This document shows, piece after piece, positions 43,471-53,097 of a DNA stretch of 64,000 nt (positions within the stretch are counted from its first letter, which is position 1; each line of letters begins with the position of its first letter). Under the pieces are notes generated by a model. The model saw nothing but the letters and a program-made list of their open reading frames with translations. It had not been told where the DNA came from and did no database searches. The translations under genes were made by a program, and so were the position numbers. Source of the stretch: an uncultured Clostridia bacterium. Its GTDB lineage: Bacteria; Bacillota; Clostridia; Christensenellales; UBA1242. The stretch is from the NCBI GenBank assembly GCA_934746715.1, contig CAKVFI010000003.1, positions 189,265 through 253,264 on the forward strand, given 5' to 3'.

Positions 43471-44711
43471 CACACCACCACATTTGCTGTTGTCATAATA
43501 AGGCCAACCGACAACAAGTACATAAACCCAACCGCAATAATTGCCGTTGAAAGCATTGTTATTGATTTTGACACTCCTGTTAAAAAACTTGAAGTTTTTG
43601 CCTCGCCCATTGCTTGCAAAATTGCTGCAACAAGTTTTAACATCAAGCTGAACAATGCAATTTGAATTATTGGAGAGATGATTGTTGACAAGCAAAGCAA
43701 AACGCCAACAAAACCAACAGCATTTTTAATGAGCATTGTGCTGGACAAAATTATATCCATTCCGTCTGACAAATACCCACCCATAACTGGCACAGAACTT
43801 TTGATTGTAAACTTTGTTGTGCGTATGCCAAGGCTATCAAATTTGCCCGCCGTTATCCCTTGCAATGTGAACACTGCAAAGAATATTGTAAATATCAACC
43901 CCACACTCCACTTAAAAAACCCAGATATAAATGAATTAAATTTGTCCAACTTAACTGTATCCGTCAAGTTTGAGATGATTGAAAACACAAAACTTAACGT
44001 AAACATTGGCACAATAAAAAAACTGAAAAAGTCTGCAATGTATGTTGACATTATTGAAACCACTGGCTGAAATGTTGAAACGCTTGCCGTTGCTCCCAAA
44101 CCAATCATTAAAGTGAGCAAAATTGGGAATGTTGCGTTCATCTGTTTTGACATGTTTTGCACTGCCGCAGTTGATGTTGAAACCAAAGTTTTTATCATTG
44201 TCACAACTAACACACTAACAGCCATAAAACAAACAAGTTGAATTAAGCTGGAACTGGATTTTTCATTGAACTTGCTTTTAAACCCAGACAACAAGTTGCC
44301 CACAACACCAATTGCAACAATTATTGCAAGCAATGGCATGTATTTTAACGCCGAGCCGCCGATTAATGCCAACACACTTGTAAACATGTTTGAATAATTT
44401 ACTGCGTTTTCTCCAGTGATAATTGAGTATACTTTTGATTTTACACTTTTGATTGTAAAGATGTTGGAACTGTTCTGTTCAAACTCTTCAACCAAGCCAT
44501 TAAAAGAAGAAAAATCAATTTCATCAAGTTCTTTAACAACGGAATTGTTAAGTTCTTCGCTTACTTCTGCCAAAGTTGTTGTGGCACAATAAACTGGTTT
44601 TGGGGTTGCAAGCGCACATATAACAATAACAACACACAAAAGCATAACAATTTGCTGCCGATATTTTGATGTGTTTAAAAGTTTTGGCGGTATATATCTT
44701 TTTGTTTTCAT
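43470..44711 (-). CDS. spoIIIAE: Stage III sporulation protein AE
   Basis: 413 residues. Signal-like N-terminus, then many transmembrane helices including YMPLLAIIVAIGVVGNLL and the conserved ITAGKFDSLGIRTTKF, VPVMGGYLSDGMDIIL. Core membrane channel of the SpoIIIA complex. The spoIIIAD stop and spoIIIAE start overlap by 4 bp. Confidence 0.93.
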   Translation of the reverse strand: MKTKRYIPPKLLNTSKYRQQIVMLLCVVIVICALATPKPVYCATTTLAEVSEELNNSVVKELDEIDFSSFNGLVEEFEQNSSNIFTIKSVKSKVYSIITGENAVNYSNMFTSVLALIGGSALKYMPLLAIIVAIGVVGNLLSGFKSKFNEKSSSSLIQLVCFMAVSVLVVTMIKTLVSTSTAAVQNMSKQMNATFPILLTLMIGLGATASVSTFQPVVSIMSTYIADFFSFFIVPMFTLSFVFSIISNLTDTVKLDKFNSFISGFFKWSVGLIFTIFFAVFTLQGITAGKFDSLGIRTTKFTIKSSVPVMGGYLSDGMDIILSSTMLIKNAVGFVGVLLCLSTIISPIIQIALFSLMLKLVAAILQAMGEAKTSSFLTGVSKSITMLSTAIIAVGFMYLLSVGLIMTTANVVV

Positions 44712-45094
44712 AATAGCCCCACAACCATGTTTACAACTGCCTTAACAATAGGCAGCGATACCAACAAAATAACAACTTTTGCGGCAAACAAAATTTTGTC
44801 TGCAATGCTGCTTGCCCCAGCATCAACACATATGTTTGAAGCAAATTCAGCAATATAACCGATTGCAATAATTTTAAACAGTGGCGACAAAAGGTTGTTG
44901 TTGATGCCAGTTATTTCAAATATAGAAAAAAAGTTTGACATCACTTGTTTTAAGCTGTCAATTGTCATAATAATGATTAAAATACTGCCAACAAGTGAAA
45001 TTATCAAAGCAATTTCTGGGCGCGTTTGCTTAACCAGAATATTTGCCAAAATTGTTACAAAAGCGATGGCAATTATCTTAAAGAGCACCGACAT
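44708..45094 (-). CDS. spoIIIAD: Stage III sporulation protein AD
   Basis: 128 residues, four hydrophobic helices, with VLFKIIAIAFVTILANILVK and LFKIIAIGYIAEFASNICVDAG typical of SpoIIIAD (paralogous to SpoIIIAC repeats). The start is set at the ATG behind AGGTG. A GTG two codons earlier is part of that ribosome site. Confidence 0.92.
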   Translation of the reverse strand: MSVLFKIIAIAFVTILANILVKQTRPEIALIISLVGSILIIIMTIDSLKQVMSNFFSIFEITGINNNLLSPLFKIIAIGYIAEFASNICVDAGASSIADKILFAAKVVILLVSLPIVKAVVNMVVGLL

Positions 45095-45100
45095 AATCAC

Positions 45101-45289
45101 CTAAAAAACAAAAAGTGTTTTAACCGTTGAAAACAATTGTTGCACCAAATCCACCACAACAAGCAAACTTATAATTAAGCCTGCCAAAGTTGTTATTGAT
45201 GCAATTTCTTCTTTGCCACAATACTTTAAAATTTGGTTTACGATTGAAGTAATCAAACCAATACCTGCCAATTTAAAAATAATTTCCAT
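45101..45289 (-). CDS. spoIIIAC: Stage III sporulation protein AC
   Basis: 62 residues, two transmembrane helices: IFKLAGIGLITSIVNQILKY and ITTLAGLIISLLVVVDLV. ATG at 45289 behind AAGGTGG. Confidence 0.93.
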   Translation of the reverse strand: MEIIFKLAGIGLITSIVNQILKYCGKEEIASITTLAGLIISLLVVVDLVQQLFSTVKTLFVF

Positions 45290-45325
45290 ATGCACCACCT
45301 TATTTAATTTGGTTGTTCTTTTGTG

Positions 45326-45799
45326 TTAAATCAGCAAAATTGCCACTGCCAACGCAAACAAAAGCGATAATTTGATTATCATTGGGCACATTTTTGCTTT
45401 GTTTTCTTGTGCTATTTTAAGTTTTTCGTTAATTGACAAAATATAGCCTTCCAACTGATTGATTTCATTGTCTTTGTCAAATTTGCCGATGTTTTTAACG
45501 ATGTTTTCAAGCTCAACTCTTTCATCTGTTTCCAAAATTTTTAAATTAGATAAATCAATTTTGCCAGTTTTTAAGTAATTTTGATAGTCCAAAACAAAGA
45601 TTTTAAAGTTCTTTTTGCAGTTTAATTCTTTCAAAAATTTGTTCAATTTTTCTTGTTTAAATGCAACATTAATTTTAAATTGATTTAAAAATTGTTTTAG
45701 ATTAAAATAAAAATCAAATTTATCTTTATACTGCTCGCTCAAAGATATTGCAATCAACATAATCACAGCAATCAAAACGCCAATCAATATCCATTTCAT
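45326..45799 (-). CDS. spoIIIAB: Stage III sporulation protein AB
   Basis: 157 residues. One helix at each end (WILIGVLIAVIMLIAIS and IIKLSLLFALAVAILL) and a cytoplasmic helical middle, the GspF/T2SF-like layout of SpoIIIAB. ATG at 45799 follows AGGTGATT, which overlaps the spoIIIAA stop. It works with SpoIIIAA at the channel base. Confidence 0.9.
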   Translation of the reverse strand: MKWILIGVLIAVIMLIAISLSEQYKDKFDFYFNLKQFLNQFKINVAFKQEKLNKFLKELNCKKNFKIFVLDYQNYLKTGKIDLSNLKILETDERVELENIVKNIGKFDKDNEINQLEGYILSINEKLKIAQENKAKMCPMIIKLSLLFALAVAILLI

Positions 45800-45801
45800 A
45801 A

Positions 45802-46707
45802 TCACCTACAATACAAAGCATTGAGTTTGTCGTTAAACACAGCATTAAGTGTGCCCGGGCCTTGTGATGACCCCAAAACCACAAAACGATTAAAATATTT
45901 TTCTTCCAAAACTTTTTCAAAACTGGCTTTTCTGCGCAACTCATTTACATCTTTTGCATGAATTGTTGCCACAACTTTAACCCCACAATTTAAGGCTTCT
46001 TTTACTATGTCCAAATCCTTTTCCAAATCCAACTCATCTGTAACAATCACATCTGGGCTCATGCTGCGTATTCCATTTTTAAAGGCAATGCGTTTGTTAC
46101 AATTTGCAATAATATCACAAAAACCACCCAAAGATAATGCTGGTTCTCCATCAACACACGAACATATCTCATTGCGTTCATCAACAATTAATATATTTTT
46201 GGAAATATTGTGCTCACACAATTGAAAAACAAAATCCCGCAAAAATGTTGTCTTGCCCGCCCCCGGTGGCGAAACTATCAATGTGTTTTCAATTTCATCA
46301 CCATTAACTAGATACTCATATGCATTTAAACTGCAATTTTTAATTTGGTGTGGTATTCTAATGTTGACTGATTGAAAATCTTTAATTGTAACCAATTTGT
46401 TGCCGTCAAAAACGTAGCTGCCACAAATGCCAACTCTAATCCCTTTTGGCAAGCTTATGTAACCTTGAATTAAACTTTCATTGTAAGCATAAAGTGAGTT
46501 TTCACTTATTCTTCTCATAAAATTGTCCAACATTGCTTTGTCAACCACAACCAACTGCTGCTTTTCATTTTTTAGGTAATATTTTTTGTTTTTAACACAA
46601 ACAATCAAGTTTTGCCCTAAACGCATTCTAATTTCGGTTATGTCGGCAAAATTAAAATATTTTTTAATCAATGCGTAGGTTTCGCAATCCAAATAATCTT
46701 TTAACAT
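45802..46707 (-). CDS. spoIIIAA: Stage III sporulation protein AA (secretion-type ATPase)
   Basis: 301 residues. VSPPGAGKTTFLRDFVFQL is Walker A, SPDVIVTDELD is Walker B and ATIHAKDVNEL is the conserved histidine block of GspE/PilT-type ATPases. It powers the SpoIIIA channel in the mother cell. First of the complete eight-gene spoIIIA operon. The 90 bp upstream are AT-rich and I could not assign a sigma-E promoter with certainty. Confidence 0.95.
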   Translation of the reverse strand: MLKDYLDCETYALIKKYFNFADITEIRMRLGQNLIVCVKNKKYYLKNEKQQLVVVDKAMLDNFMRRISENSLYAYNESLIQGYISLPKGIRVGICGSYVFDGNKLVTIKDFQSVNIRIPHQIKNCSLNAYEYLVNGDEIENTLIVSPPGAGKTTFLRDFVFQLCEHNISKNILIVDERNEICSCVDGEPALSLGGFCDIIANCNKRIAFKNGIRSMSPDVIVTDELDLEKDLDIVKEALNCGVKVVATIHAKDVNELRRKASFEKVLEEKYFNRFVVLGSSQGPGTLNAVFNDKLNALYCR

Positions 46708-46799
46708 AAATAAAAGTATTAAATAAATTTTGGCTAAATTTGTAACAAATTACAAAAGTTTTAGTTTGTTTTGTCTTAACTTGTAAAAACCATAAAAAT

Positions 46800-46827
46800 A
46801 AAAAAACAACACCGAAATGGTGTTGCT
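46800..46827 (-). terminator. Terminator of efp
   Basis: On minus, CAACACC / GGTGTTG stem with TTTC loop, followed by seven T. It separates efp from the spoIIIA operon. Confidence 0.88.
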
Positions 46828-46850
46828 TGTTTGATGTTAAATTGCAAATC

Positions 46851-47429
46851 TTACAATCTTTCCATATATTCGCCAGTACGAGTGTCCACGCGGATACGGT
46901 CACCTTCATTGATGAACATAGGAACTTGAAGTGTGTAACCAGTTTCAAGTGTAACTGGCTTGCCACCTGTTTTAACAGTATCGCCACGAACTGCTGGGTC
47001 ACATTTTGTAACTGTAAGTTCAACAAAAATAGGTGCTTCAACATTGATTGGTTGACCATTGTAGAATTGAACGTTGCAGTTTGTGTTTTCAACAACAAAG
47101 TTCAAAACATCTTTAACGCTTTCATAGTTGAATGGGATTTGGTCATAAGTTTGATTGTCCATAAAGTAGTACAAATCGCCTTCCTTGTAAAGATAAACCA
47201 TTTCCTTACGTTCAATTGAAATGTCGTTAATTTTTTCACTAGGGTTGTAAGTACGTTCCAAAACCTTGCCAGTGATAACATTTTTAAGTGTTGTTCTAAC
47301 AAATGCAGCGCCTTTGCCTGGTTTTACATGTTGGAAATCAACAACCAAGAACAAACTTGGTTTTTTAGGGTCAGTAGATGTGCCATCATCAAAGATAACA
47401 CCTTTTCTAATATCGCCTGCTGTAATCAT
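46851..47429 (-). CDS. efp: Elongation factor P
   Basis: 192 residues, three OB-like domains. The tip loop is HVKPGKGAAFVRT with the Lys that contacts the peptidyl-tRNA. The C-terminus TVKTGGKPVTLETGYTLQVP fits the family. It relieves stalling at polyproline. Compared with the usual 185 residues there is a 7-9 residue insertion near residue 16 (DDGTSTDPKKPSLF). Monocistronic with its own terminator. Confidence 0.95.
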   Translation of the reverse strand: MITAGDIRKGVIFDDGTSTDPKKPSLFLVVDFQHVKPGKGAAFVRTTLKNVITGKVLERTYNPSEKINDISIERKEMVYLYKEGDLYYFMDNQTYDQIPFNYESVKDVLNFVVENTNCNVQFYNGQPINVEAPIFVELTVTKCDPAVRGDTVKTGGKPVTLETGYTLQVPMFINEGDRIRVDTRTGEYMERL

Positions 47430-47513
47430 AAATTTTTCCTTTTAATTATATTTGCTAATAAGCATTATTTTAACTATTCAATTTTAGCACATTTTGGCAG
47501 TTTTGCCAACCAT

Positions 47514-48380
47514 TTATGCCAAAAAAATTGACATTTTTGCTTTAAAATCATTAATTTCTACTATTGCAATTGTGTCAATAGCATCATTCAACAGGTACAA
47601 ACCATTGTTTTTGTTAACATTTAATGTTTGCCCATTTAATATTTTTGCAGTTTGTTTTTCATCAAAATTGATTTCAGGCAAACTTAAAACTGCCTTTATT
47701 TTAACAATGTTTTGTAACACATTTTGGCTATCTATTTGGCCAATTTCTTTGCATTTTTCAATTGAAAATTCATCAATATTTGTTCTAACAAGGCTTGTCA
47801 TAGTGGCAAAACTGCCAAGTGAATAAGCAATATCACGCCCTAATGCGCGAATATAAGTGCCGCTGCCGCAAACAATTTGCAAAGTTAAAACATTGTTAAA
47901 ATAATCAATCAACCTCAAACTTTTAATTTCAACTTTACAAGGTTTAAGTTCAAAATCCTTATTTTCCCTTGCCAAATCATAAGCACGTTTGCCGTTTACT
48001 GATTTTGCACTATATTTTGGTGGAATTTGCTGAATTTTTCCAACAAACTTTGGCAAAACTGCCTCAATTTGCTCTTTTGTAGGCAAAACATCAGTTTGAT
48101 TTGTTTGTTCTCCAGTAGAATCTAATGTGTCTGTTTCAAAGCCAAACTCAAAAGTTGCCAAATAGGTTTTTGTTTTTTGTTGCATTATATCAAACAACTT
48201 TGTTGCCTTGCCAATTGTAACAAGCAAAACACCAGTGGCCATTGGGTCAAGTGTGCCCAAATGCCCTATTTTAAGCCCTCGCACACCGATGATGTGTTTA
48301 ATTTTGTTAACAACATCAAAACTTGTCCAACCTTGCGGCTTGTTGATTGGCAAAATGCCTTTGAGTGTTTGATTATTCAT
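47514..48380 (-). CDS. truB: tRNA pseudouridine55 synthase TruB
   Basis: 288 residues. NKPQGWTSFDVVNKIK, KIGHLGTLDPMATGVLLVTIGKATK with catalytic Asp, and SAKSVNGKRAYDLAREN are typical. It makes pseudouridine 55 in tRNA T-loops. ATG at 48380 after GGAAGAAG, overlapping rbfA by 8 bp. Last gene of the rimP-nusA-infB operon. Confidence 0.95.
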   Translation of the reverse strand: MNNQTLKGILPINKPQGWTSFDVVNKIKHIIGVRGLKIGHLGTLDPMATGVLLVTIGKATKLFDIMQQKTKTYLATFEFGFETDTLDSTGEQTNQTDVLPTKEQIEAVLPKFVGKIQQIPPKYSAKSVNGKRAYDLARENKDFELKPCKVEIKSLRLIDYFNNVLTLQIVCGSGTYIRALGRDIAYSLGSFATMTSLVRTNIDEFSIEKCKEIGQIDSQNVLQNIVKIKAVLSLPEINFDEKQTAKILNGQTLNVNKNNGLYLLNDAIDTIAIVEINDFKAKMSIFLA

Positions 48381-48735
48381 CTTCTTCCTTTGTTGCATAA
48401 GTTATGTGGCTAAAAATATCATCAATTTTTTTGCCATATTCTTCACTGTTGTCCAAATAAAATTCCAATCTTGGCATAATGCGAAGCTTGATTTTTTTTG
48501 CAACTGCGCCACGAATAAAACCACCAGCACCCTTAATACGCGCCAAAACTTCATTTTGTGGGGTTTCTCCAATTGATGAGATGTAAACTCGGGCATACGC
48601 TAAATCTGGTGTAATATCAACACTATGCACACAAATCATAGCGTTTATTTGTGGGTCACGCAATTGATTGTCAATCACATCAGCAATTTGATTTCTTAGT
48701 TCTGCATTAATGCGCTCTAACCTAACATTTTTCAT
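48373..48735 (-). CDS. rbfA: Ribosome-binding factor A
   Basis: 120 residues, KH-like: RLERINAELRNQIADVIDNQLRDPQ, VHSVDITPDLAYARVYISS, KIKLRIMPRLEFYLDNSEEY. It matures the 16S 5' end. The start shares a base with the infB stop. Confidence 0.95.
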   Translation of the reverse strand: MKNVRLERINAELRNQIADVIDNQLRDPQINAMICVHSVDITPDLAYARVYISSIGETPQNEVLARIKGAGGFIRGAVAKKIKLRIMPRLEFYLDNSEEYGKKIDDIFSHITYATKEEDE

Positions 48736-51389
48736 TATTCTTCAATCCTCTTTAATGTGTAACATTCAATTCTATCGCCAACAGCAATATCGTCGAAAGT
48801 TGTTTTAATACCACATTCACGGTCTTTGCCTGCTTCTTTAACATCGTCTTTAACAATTTTCAAAGACTTAATTTCAGTTGTTGCAACAATGTTATCACCA
48901 CGATAAATCTTTGCATGTTCGCCACGCACAATTTTACCATCACGAACAAATGAACCTGCAACGATGCCAGAACTTGAAAGTTTAAACACTGCCCTAACTT
49001 CTGCCATACCAAGGTAAACTTCTTCATATTTAGGTTCTTTCATGCCTTTAATTACGCGCTCAATTTCATCAAGCAATTCGTAAATAATTTTGTAAGAATA
49101 AATTTTAACCTTCATGCGTTCTGCGGTTGTTTTAACTTTGCTGTCTTGACCAACATTAAATGCTATAAGCATTGCGTTTGAAGCGTTTGCAAGGATTAAA
49201 TCGCTTTCGCTGATTGCACCAACGCCGCTGTGAAGAATGTTGATTTTAACTTCATCGTTCACAAGTTTCATGATTGATGATTTGATTGCTTCAAGCGAAC
49301 CATTAACATCAGTTTTAAGCACAATATTAAGGATTTTAACATCTTTTTCGCTTGTTTTTTGCAACAAATCTTCAAGAGTGTTGCCGCCACTACCTTTAAG
49401 CAATTCTTCTTTTTGTTTTGCTTTGCGTTCTTCAACAATTTGTTTTGAAAGTTTTTCATCAACAACTGTGAATGTTTCACCAGCTTGAGGCACTTCGTTA
49501 AAGCCTAAAACAGTAACTGGCATTGAAGGAGTTGCAACTTTAACAACACGATTATTTTCATCCATCATTGCTTTAACCTTACAAATTGATGTGCCGGAAA
49601 CGATTGTATCTCCAACATGCAAAGAACCATCACGCACAATAAGAGAAGCAATAGCACCGCGACCTTTTTCCAACTTTGCTTCCATAATTGTGCCCAAAGC
49701 TGGGATATTTGGATTTGCTTTTAGGTCTTGCATGTCTGCAACCAAAAGGATTGTTTCAAGCAATTTGTCAATGCCTTCACCAGTGTGAGCGGAAATTTTG
49801 CAAATAATCGCGTCCCCGCCCCATGCTTCTGGCAAAACATTATGCTCTGCAAGTTGTTGCATAACCCTATCAGGATCTGCTTGCGGTTTATCCATTTTGT
49901 TGATTGCAACAATCATAGGTATATTGGCAGATTTAATGTGATTAATTGCTTCAATAGTTTGTGGCATAATACCATCATCTGCTGCAACAATTAAGATTGC
50001 GATATCTGTTACAGACGCACCGCGCGCACGCATTGCTGTAAAGGCTTCGTGCCCCGGAGTGTCAATGAATGTGATATATTTGTTGTTTACATTAACACGA
50101 TAAGCACCAATGGCTTGAGTAATGCCACCTGCTTCGCCCAAAGTTACTTTTGTTTTGCGGATATAATCCAACAAACTTGTTTTACCATGGTCAACATGTC
50201 CCATAACAGTTACAATTGGTGGACGAGTAACTGCTTCTTCATCGCTATATGAACGAATGTTCTTTTGCAAATCAAGCAACTTTTCTTCACCAGTTTTGTC
50301 AAGTTTTTGTTGAAGCTCAACCCCCATATCGCTCATAACAAGTTCTGCAGTTGCAAAATCAACAGTTGAGTTAATGGTAACCATCATACCAAGCAACATA
50401 AATTTTTTGATAATTTCGCTAACTGGACGACCAGAAACTTCACTCAACAATTTGATTGTAATATTGTCAGTTGTAATAACTACTGGACCAGTTGGGCGTT
50501 CAATAGTTTCAACAGCCATATCCTTTTTCTTTGTGCGAAGTTTGCGGGTCACGCTTCTATCTTCATCAATGCCATCATCAATCATGCCGCGTTTAAGCAA
50601 ATCATATTTTGTATAACCGCGTTTTTCTTCAAAATGAGTGTTGTCTTTCTTTTTGTTTGCAAAATTACGTGTTTGGCTTTGAGTGATAACTGGTTGAGCA
50701 TAGTTGATAGCTGGGCGCTTATTTTCACTGTTAAAGCCAGGTTTTTGTCCCGGTTTAAAGTTAGGGTTTGGTCTGTTGCCAAATGGACGTTGTTGTTGAC
50801 CATTTGCTGCCCCTTGCCTAAAGTTGTTGTTATAAGGACGGTTTTGACCATATTGCCCTTGTTGTGGGCGATTGTAACCTTGACCATTTTGATTGTTGTA
50901 TCCGTTGTTGTAACCATTACGATTATAATTGCCATTTTGGTTGTAAGGACGATTGTTGTTGTACCTTTGACCATTTTGGTTGTTGTATTGATTGTTATAA
51001 TTATTGCGATTAAAATTATTTTGATTGTTTTGCCCAAAATTGCGTCTGTTATCTTGCCTAAAATCCTGCCTTGTGTTTTCTTGACGATTTTCAATTTTTG
51101 GCGCAGAAACAACTGGTTGAGTGGTTTTCTCAACAACTGGTTCTTGTTTTTGTTCAACTTTTGGTTCTGGTTTAATCTCTTTCTTTTCTTCAACAGGTTC
51201 TGGTTTCTTTTCAGTTGCTTTCAAAATCAAACTTGCTTCTTTGTCTTTAACTGAACGCATAACACCAGACATTTCAAGTTTAAGCGTATAATATTTTTCG
51301 CTTAAATTAACCAACAACTTATCTTTAACCATTGATTGAAGTTGTTTGATTGCTCTGTTAAATTCTTGTGGTTTATTGTTTTCTGCCAA
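48735..51389 (-). CDS. infB: Translation initiation factor IF-2, TTG start, N/G/Q-rich N-terminus
   Basis: 884 residues. An IF2_N segment is followed by a charged region, then residues about 105-225 almost wholly N, Q, G, Y and R. The GTPase has GHVDHGKTSLLD, DTPGHEAF and NKMDKP, and the C-terminal tRNAi-binding domains follow. I choose TTG at 51389 (MAENNKPQEF) because AAGGAG lies 9 nt before it. An ATG 16 codons earlier has no ribosome site and adds unconserved residues. Confidence 0.95.
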   Translation of the reverse strand: MAENNKPQEFNRAIKQLQSMVKDKLLVNLSEKYYTLKLEMSGVMRSVKDKEASLILKATEKKPEPVEEKKEIKPEPKVEQKQEPVVEKTTQPVVSAPKIENRQENTRQDFRQDNRRNFGQNNQNNFNRNNYNNQYNNQNGQRYNNNRPYNQNGNYNRNGYNNGYNNQNGQGYNRPQQGQYGQNRPYNNNFRQGAANGQQQRPFGNRPNPNFKPGQKPGFNSENKRPAINYAQPVITQSQTRNFANKKKDNTHFEEKRGYTKYDLLKRGMIDDGIDEDRSVTRKLRTKKKDMAVETIERPTGPVVITTDNITIKLLSEVSGRPVSEIIKKFMLLGMMVTINSTVDFATAELVMSDMGVELQQKLDKTGEEKLLDLQKNIRSYSDEEAVTRPPIVTVMGHVDHGKTSLLDYIRKTKVTLGEAGGITQAIGAYRVNVNNKYITFIDTPGHEAFTAMRARGASVTDIAILIVAADDGIMPQTIEAINHIKSANIPMIVAINKMDKPQADPDRVMQQLAEHNVLPEAWGGDAIICKISAHTGEGIDKLLETILLVADMQDLKANPNIPALGTIMEAKLEKGRGAIASLIVRDGSLHVGDTIVSGTSICKVKAMMDENNRVVKVATPSMPVTVLGFNEVPQAGETFTVVDEKLSKQIVEERKAKQKEELLKGSGGNTLEDLLQKTSEKDVKILNIVLKTDVNGSLEAIKSSIMKLVNDEVKINILHSGVGAISESDLILANASNAMLIAFNVGQDSKVKTTAERMKVKIYSYKIIYELLDEIERVIKGMKEPKYEEVYLGMAEVRAVFKLSSSGIVAGSFVRDGKIVRGEHAKIYRGDNIVATTEIKSLKIVKDDVKEAGKDRECGIKTTFDDIAVGDRIECYTLKRIEE

Positions 51390-51414
51390 TCTAATTTTCT
51401 CCTTATAACAAATC

Positions 51415-51705
51415 TTACGCTTTACTAAAATTTTCAACTATTGCTTTGCTCAATTCTTGATGTGTTAAACCAAGAATTTTTATATCTTTTTCATTAATCA
51501 AGTTTTGCAAATCTTCTTGCACCTCAATAACTGGACAATTATGTTTAACACCAAGGTTTTTTGCAAGGTTTTTTAAATTATTGCTTGCAGTGTGGCAAAC
51601 AATAATCAAAAATAACTTTTTTTTGCAAATTTTTAATGATGTTTGCCCCGTTATCACATTCCCAGACTTTTTTGCAAAACCCAGATAACTAATTATTTTG
51701 TTCAT
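51415..51705 (-). CDS. ylxQ: L7Ae/YlxQ-family RNA-binding protein
   Basis: 96 residues. KIISYLGFAKKSGNVITG and LFLIIVCHTASNNLKNLAK match the L7Ae fold of YlxQ. Family members bind kink-turn RNA. ATG at 51705 behind AGGTG. Overlaps ylxR by 17 bp in the nusA-infB operon. Confidence 0.88.
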   Translation of the reverse strand: MNKIISYLGFAKKSGNVITGQTSLKICKKKLFLIIVCHTASNNLKNLAKNLGVKHNCPVIEVQEDLQNLINEKDIKILGLTHQELSKAIVENFSKA

Positions 51706-51946
51706 ATTCACCTAACTTTAAATAAATTTCTTCTCCAAGGTTGGTTTTATATGCTCTATTAAGCAAACGCTTTTTTATGGTTAAGGCAATGCAATTTTTG
51801 TCGTTGCAAATATAAGCTCCCCTTCCATTTAATTTATGATTTTTGTCAATCATAAATTCATTGTTTAAGCGTACAACACGCAACATCTCACTTTTGTTTT
51901 TTGTTTGTTTGCACGCCACACAACGTCTTTCAAATTTTGTGTGCAT
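51689..51946 (-). CDS. ylxR: YlxR-family (DUF448) protein
   Basis: 85 residues. RRCVACKQTKNKSEMLRVVR and NGRGAYICNDKNCIALTIKKR are the DUF448 signature; the third block is KRLLNRAYK. Small nucleic-acid binding protein reported to influence transcription or RNase P. Conserved place between nusA and infB. Confidence 0.93.
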   Translation of the reverse strand: MHTKFERRCVACKQTKNKSEMLRVVRLNNEFMIDKNHKLNGRGAYICNDKNCIALTIKKRLLNRAYKTNLGEEIYLKLGEYEQNN

Positions 51947-51957
51947 TCAGCACCGCC

Positions 51958-53082
51958 TTATTCGTCGATGTCGCTAAAAATGTCATCGTCAAGCACAATG
52001 CTTGCGCCAGTTGTTTCAACAACATCATTTGTTTTCTTTTCTTGTGCGCTAACTGCTGGTTTTACATCAATTTTGTAACCAGTAAGCTTTGCTGCCAAAC
52101 GCACATTGTGTCCACCCTTACCAATTGCAAGTGACAACTTGTTTTCTGGCACTTGAACATTTGCAACACCTGCAACAGTGTCAACCGTAATTTCGCTAAC
52201 TTCGGCTGGGCTTAATGCTGCAACAATGTAATCTGCTGGGTTTTCACTATAATTGATGATATCAATTTTTTCGCCATTAAGTTCATTAATAACGCTGTTA
52301 ATTCTTGCCCCCTTGTTGCCTATGCATGCGCCAACTGGGTCAAGATTTGGAACTGTTGTTGAAACAGCAATTTTTGTGCGCATACCTGCTTCACGAGCGA
52401 TTGCAACAATGTTAACTTCACCATTTGTGAGTTCTGGCACTTCCATTTCAAGCAAAAGTTTAACAAAATTTGCATGAGTACGAGTAACTTGCACAACAGC
52501 ACCACGGAAATCGTCTTTAATATATCGAACATAAACTTTAATACGGTCGCCAATTTTAAAGTGATCAGTTGGCAACATATCACGTTTTGTAAGCAAACCT
52601 TCAAGTGTAGTGCCACCAATTTCAAGGTAAACATTTTCGCCATCAATGCGCTTTACATTGGCAACAATCAATTTGCCTTCTTTTTCGGCAATGTCTTTGT
52701 AAATTGATTGTTTTTCAATTTCTTTGATTTTTTGTGTTATAACTTGTTTTGCGGTTTGAACTGCAATACGGTTAAAGTCTTTTGTGCTTTCTTCTTGCAT
52801 AACCAAATCACCAATTTTGTAGGCGTGTTTAATTTGCTTTGCTTCCTCCAAAGAAATTTCCTTTTCTGGGTCTTCAACTTGGTCAACAACTGTGCGGTAA
52901 GAGTAAATTTTGATTGTGTTCTTTTCAGGAACCAATTTTACTTGGGCATTTTTTGCCATGCCACTGTTCTTTTTATATGCTGCTGTAAGTGCTTGTTCTA
53001 AAGCTGAAATAAAAACTTCTTCATTAATGCCTTTTTCAGCTTCCAAATCTTTTAATGCTTCAAAAAAATCTTTATTAATCAT
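51958..53082 (-). CDS. nusA: Transcription termination/antitermination factor NusA
   Basis: 374 residues. NusA N-terminal domain (DFFEALKDLEAEKGI, AYKKNSG), S1 domain (GKLIVANVKRIDGENVYLEIGGTT), two KH domains (GACIGNKGARINSVINEL, LAIGKGGHNVRLAAKL) and an acidic tail. It binds RNA polymerase and controls pausing. Starts 15 bp after the rimP stop. Confidence 0.96.
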   Translation of the reverse strand: MINKDFFEALKDLEAEKGINEEVFISALEQALTAAYKKNSGMAKNAQVKLVPEKNTIKIYSYRTVVDQVEDPEKEISLEEAKQIKHAYKIGDLVMQEESTKDFNRIAVQTAKQVITQKIKEIEKQSIYKDIAEKEGKLIVANVKRIDGENVYLEIGGTTLEGLLTKRDMLPTDHFKIGDRIKVYVRYIKDDFRGAVVQVTRTHANFVKLLLEMEVPELTNGEVNIVAIAREAGMRTKIAVSTTVPNLDPVGACIGNKGARINSVINELNGEKIDIINYSENPADYIVAALSPAEVSEITVDTVAGVANVQVPENKLSLAIGKGGHNVRLAAKLTGYKIDVKPAVSAQEKKTNDVVETTGASIVLDDDIFSDIDE

Positions 53083-53097
53083 TATCTCTCGTTCTCC

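Noticed and set aside
50582..51254. Long open frames overlapping the infB N-terminal region
   Set aside because: They mirror the N/G/Q-rich repeat codons in other frames. No start signals or recognisable protein.
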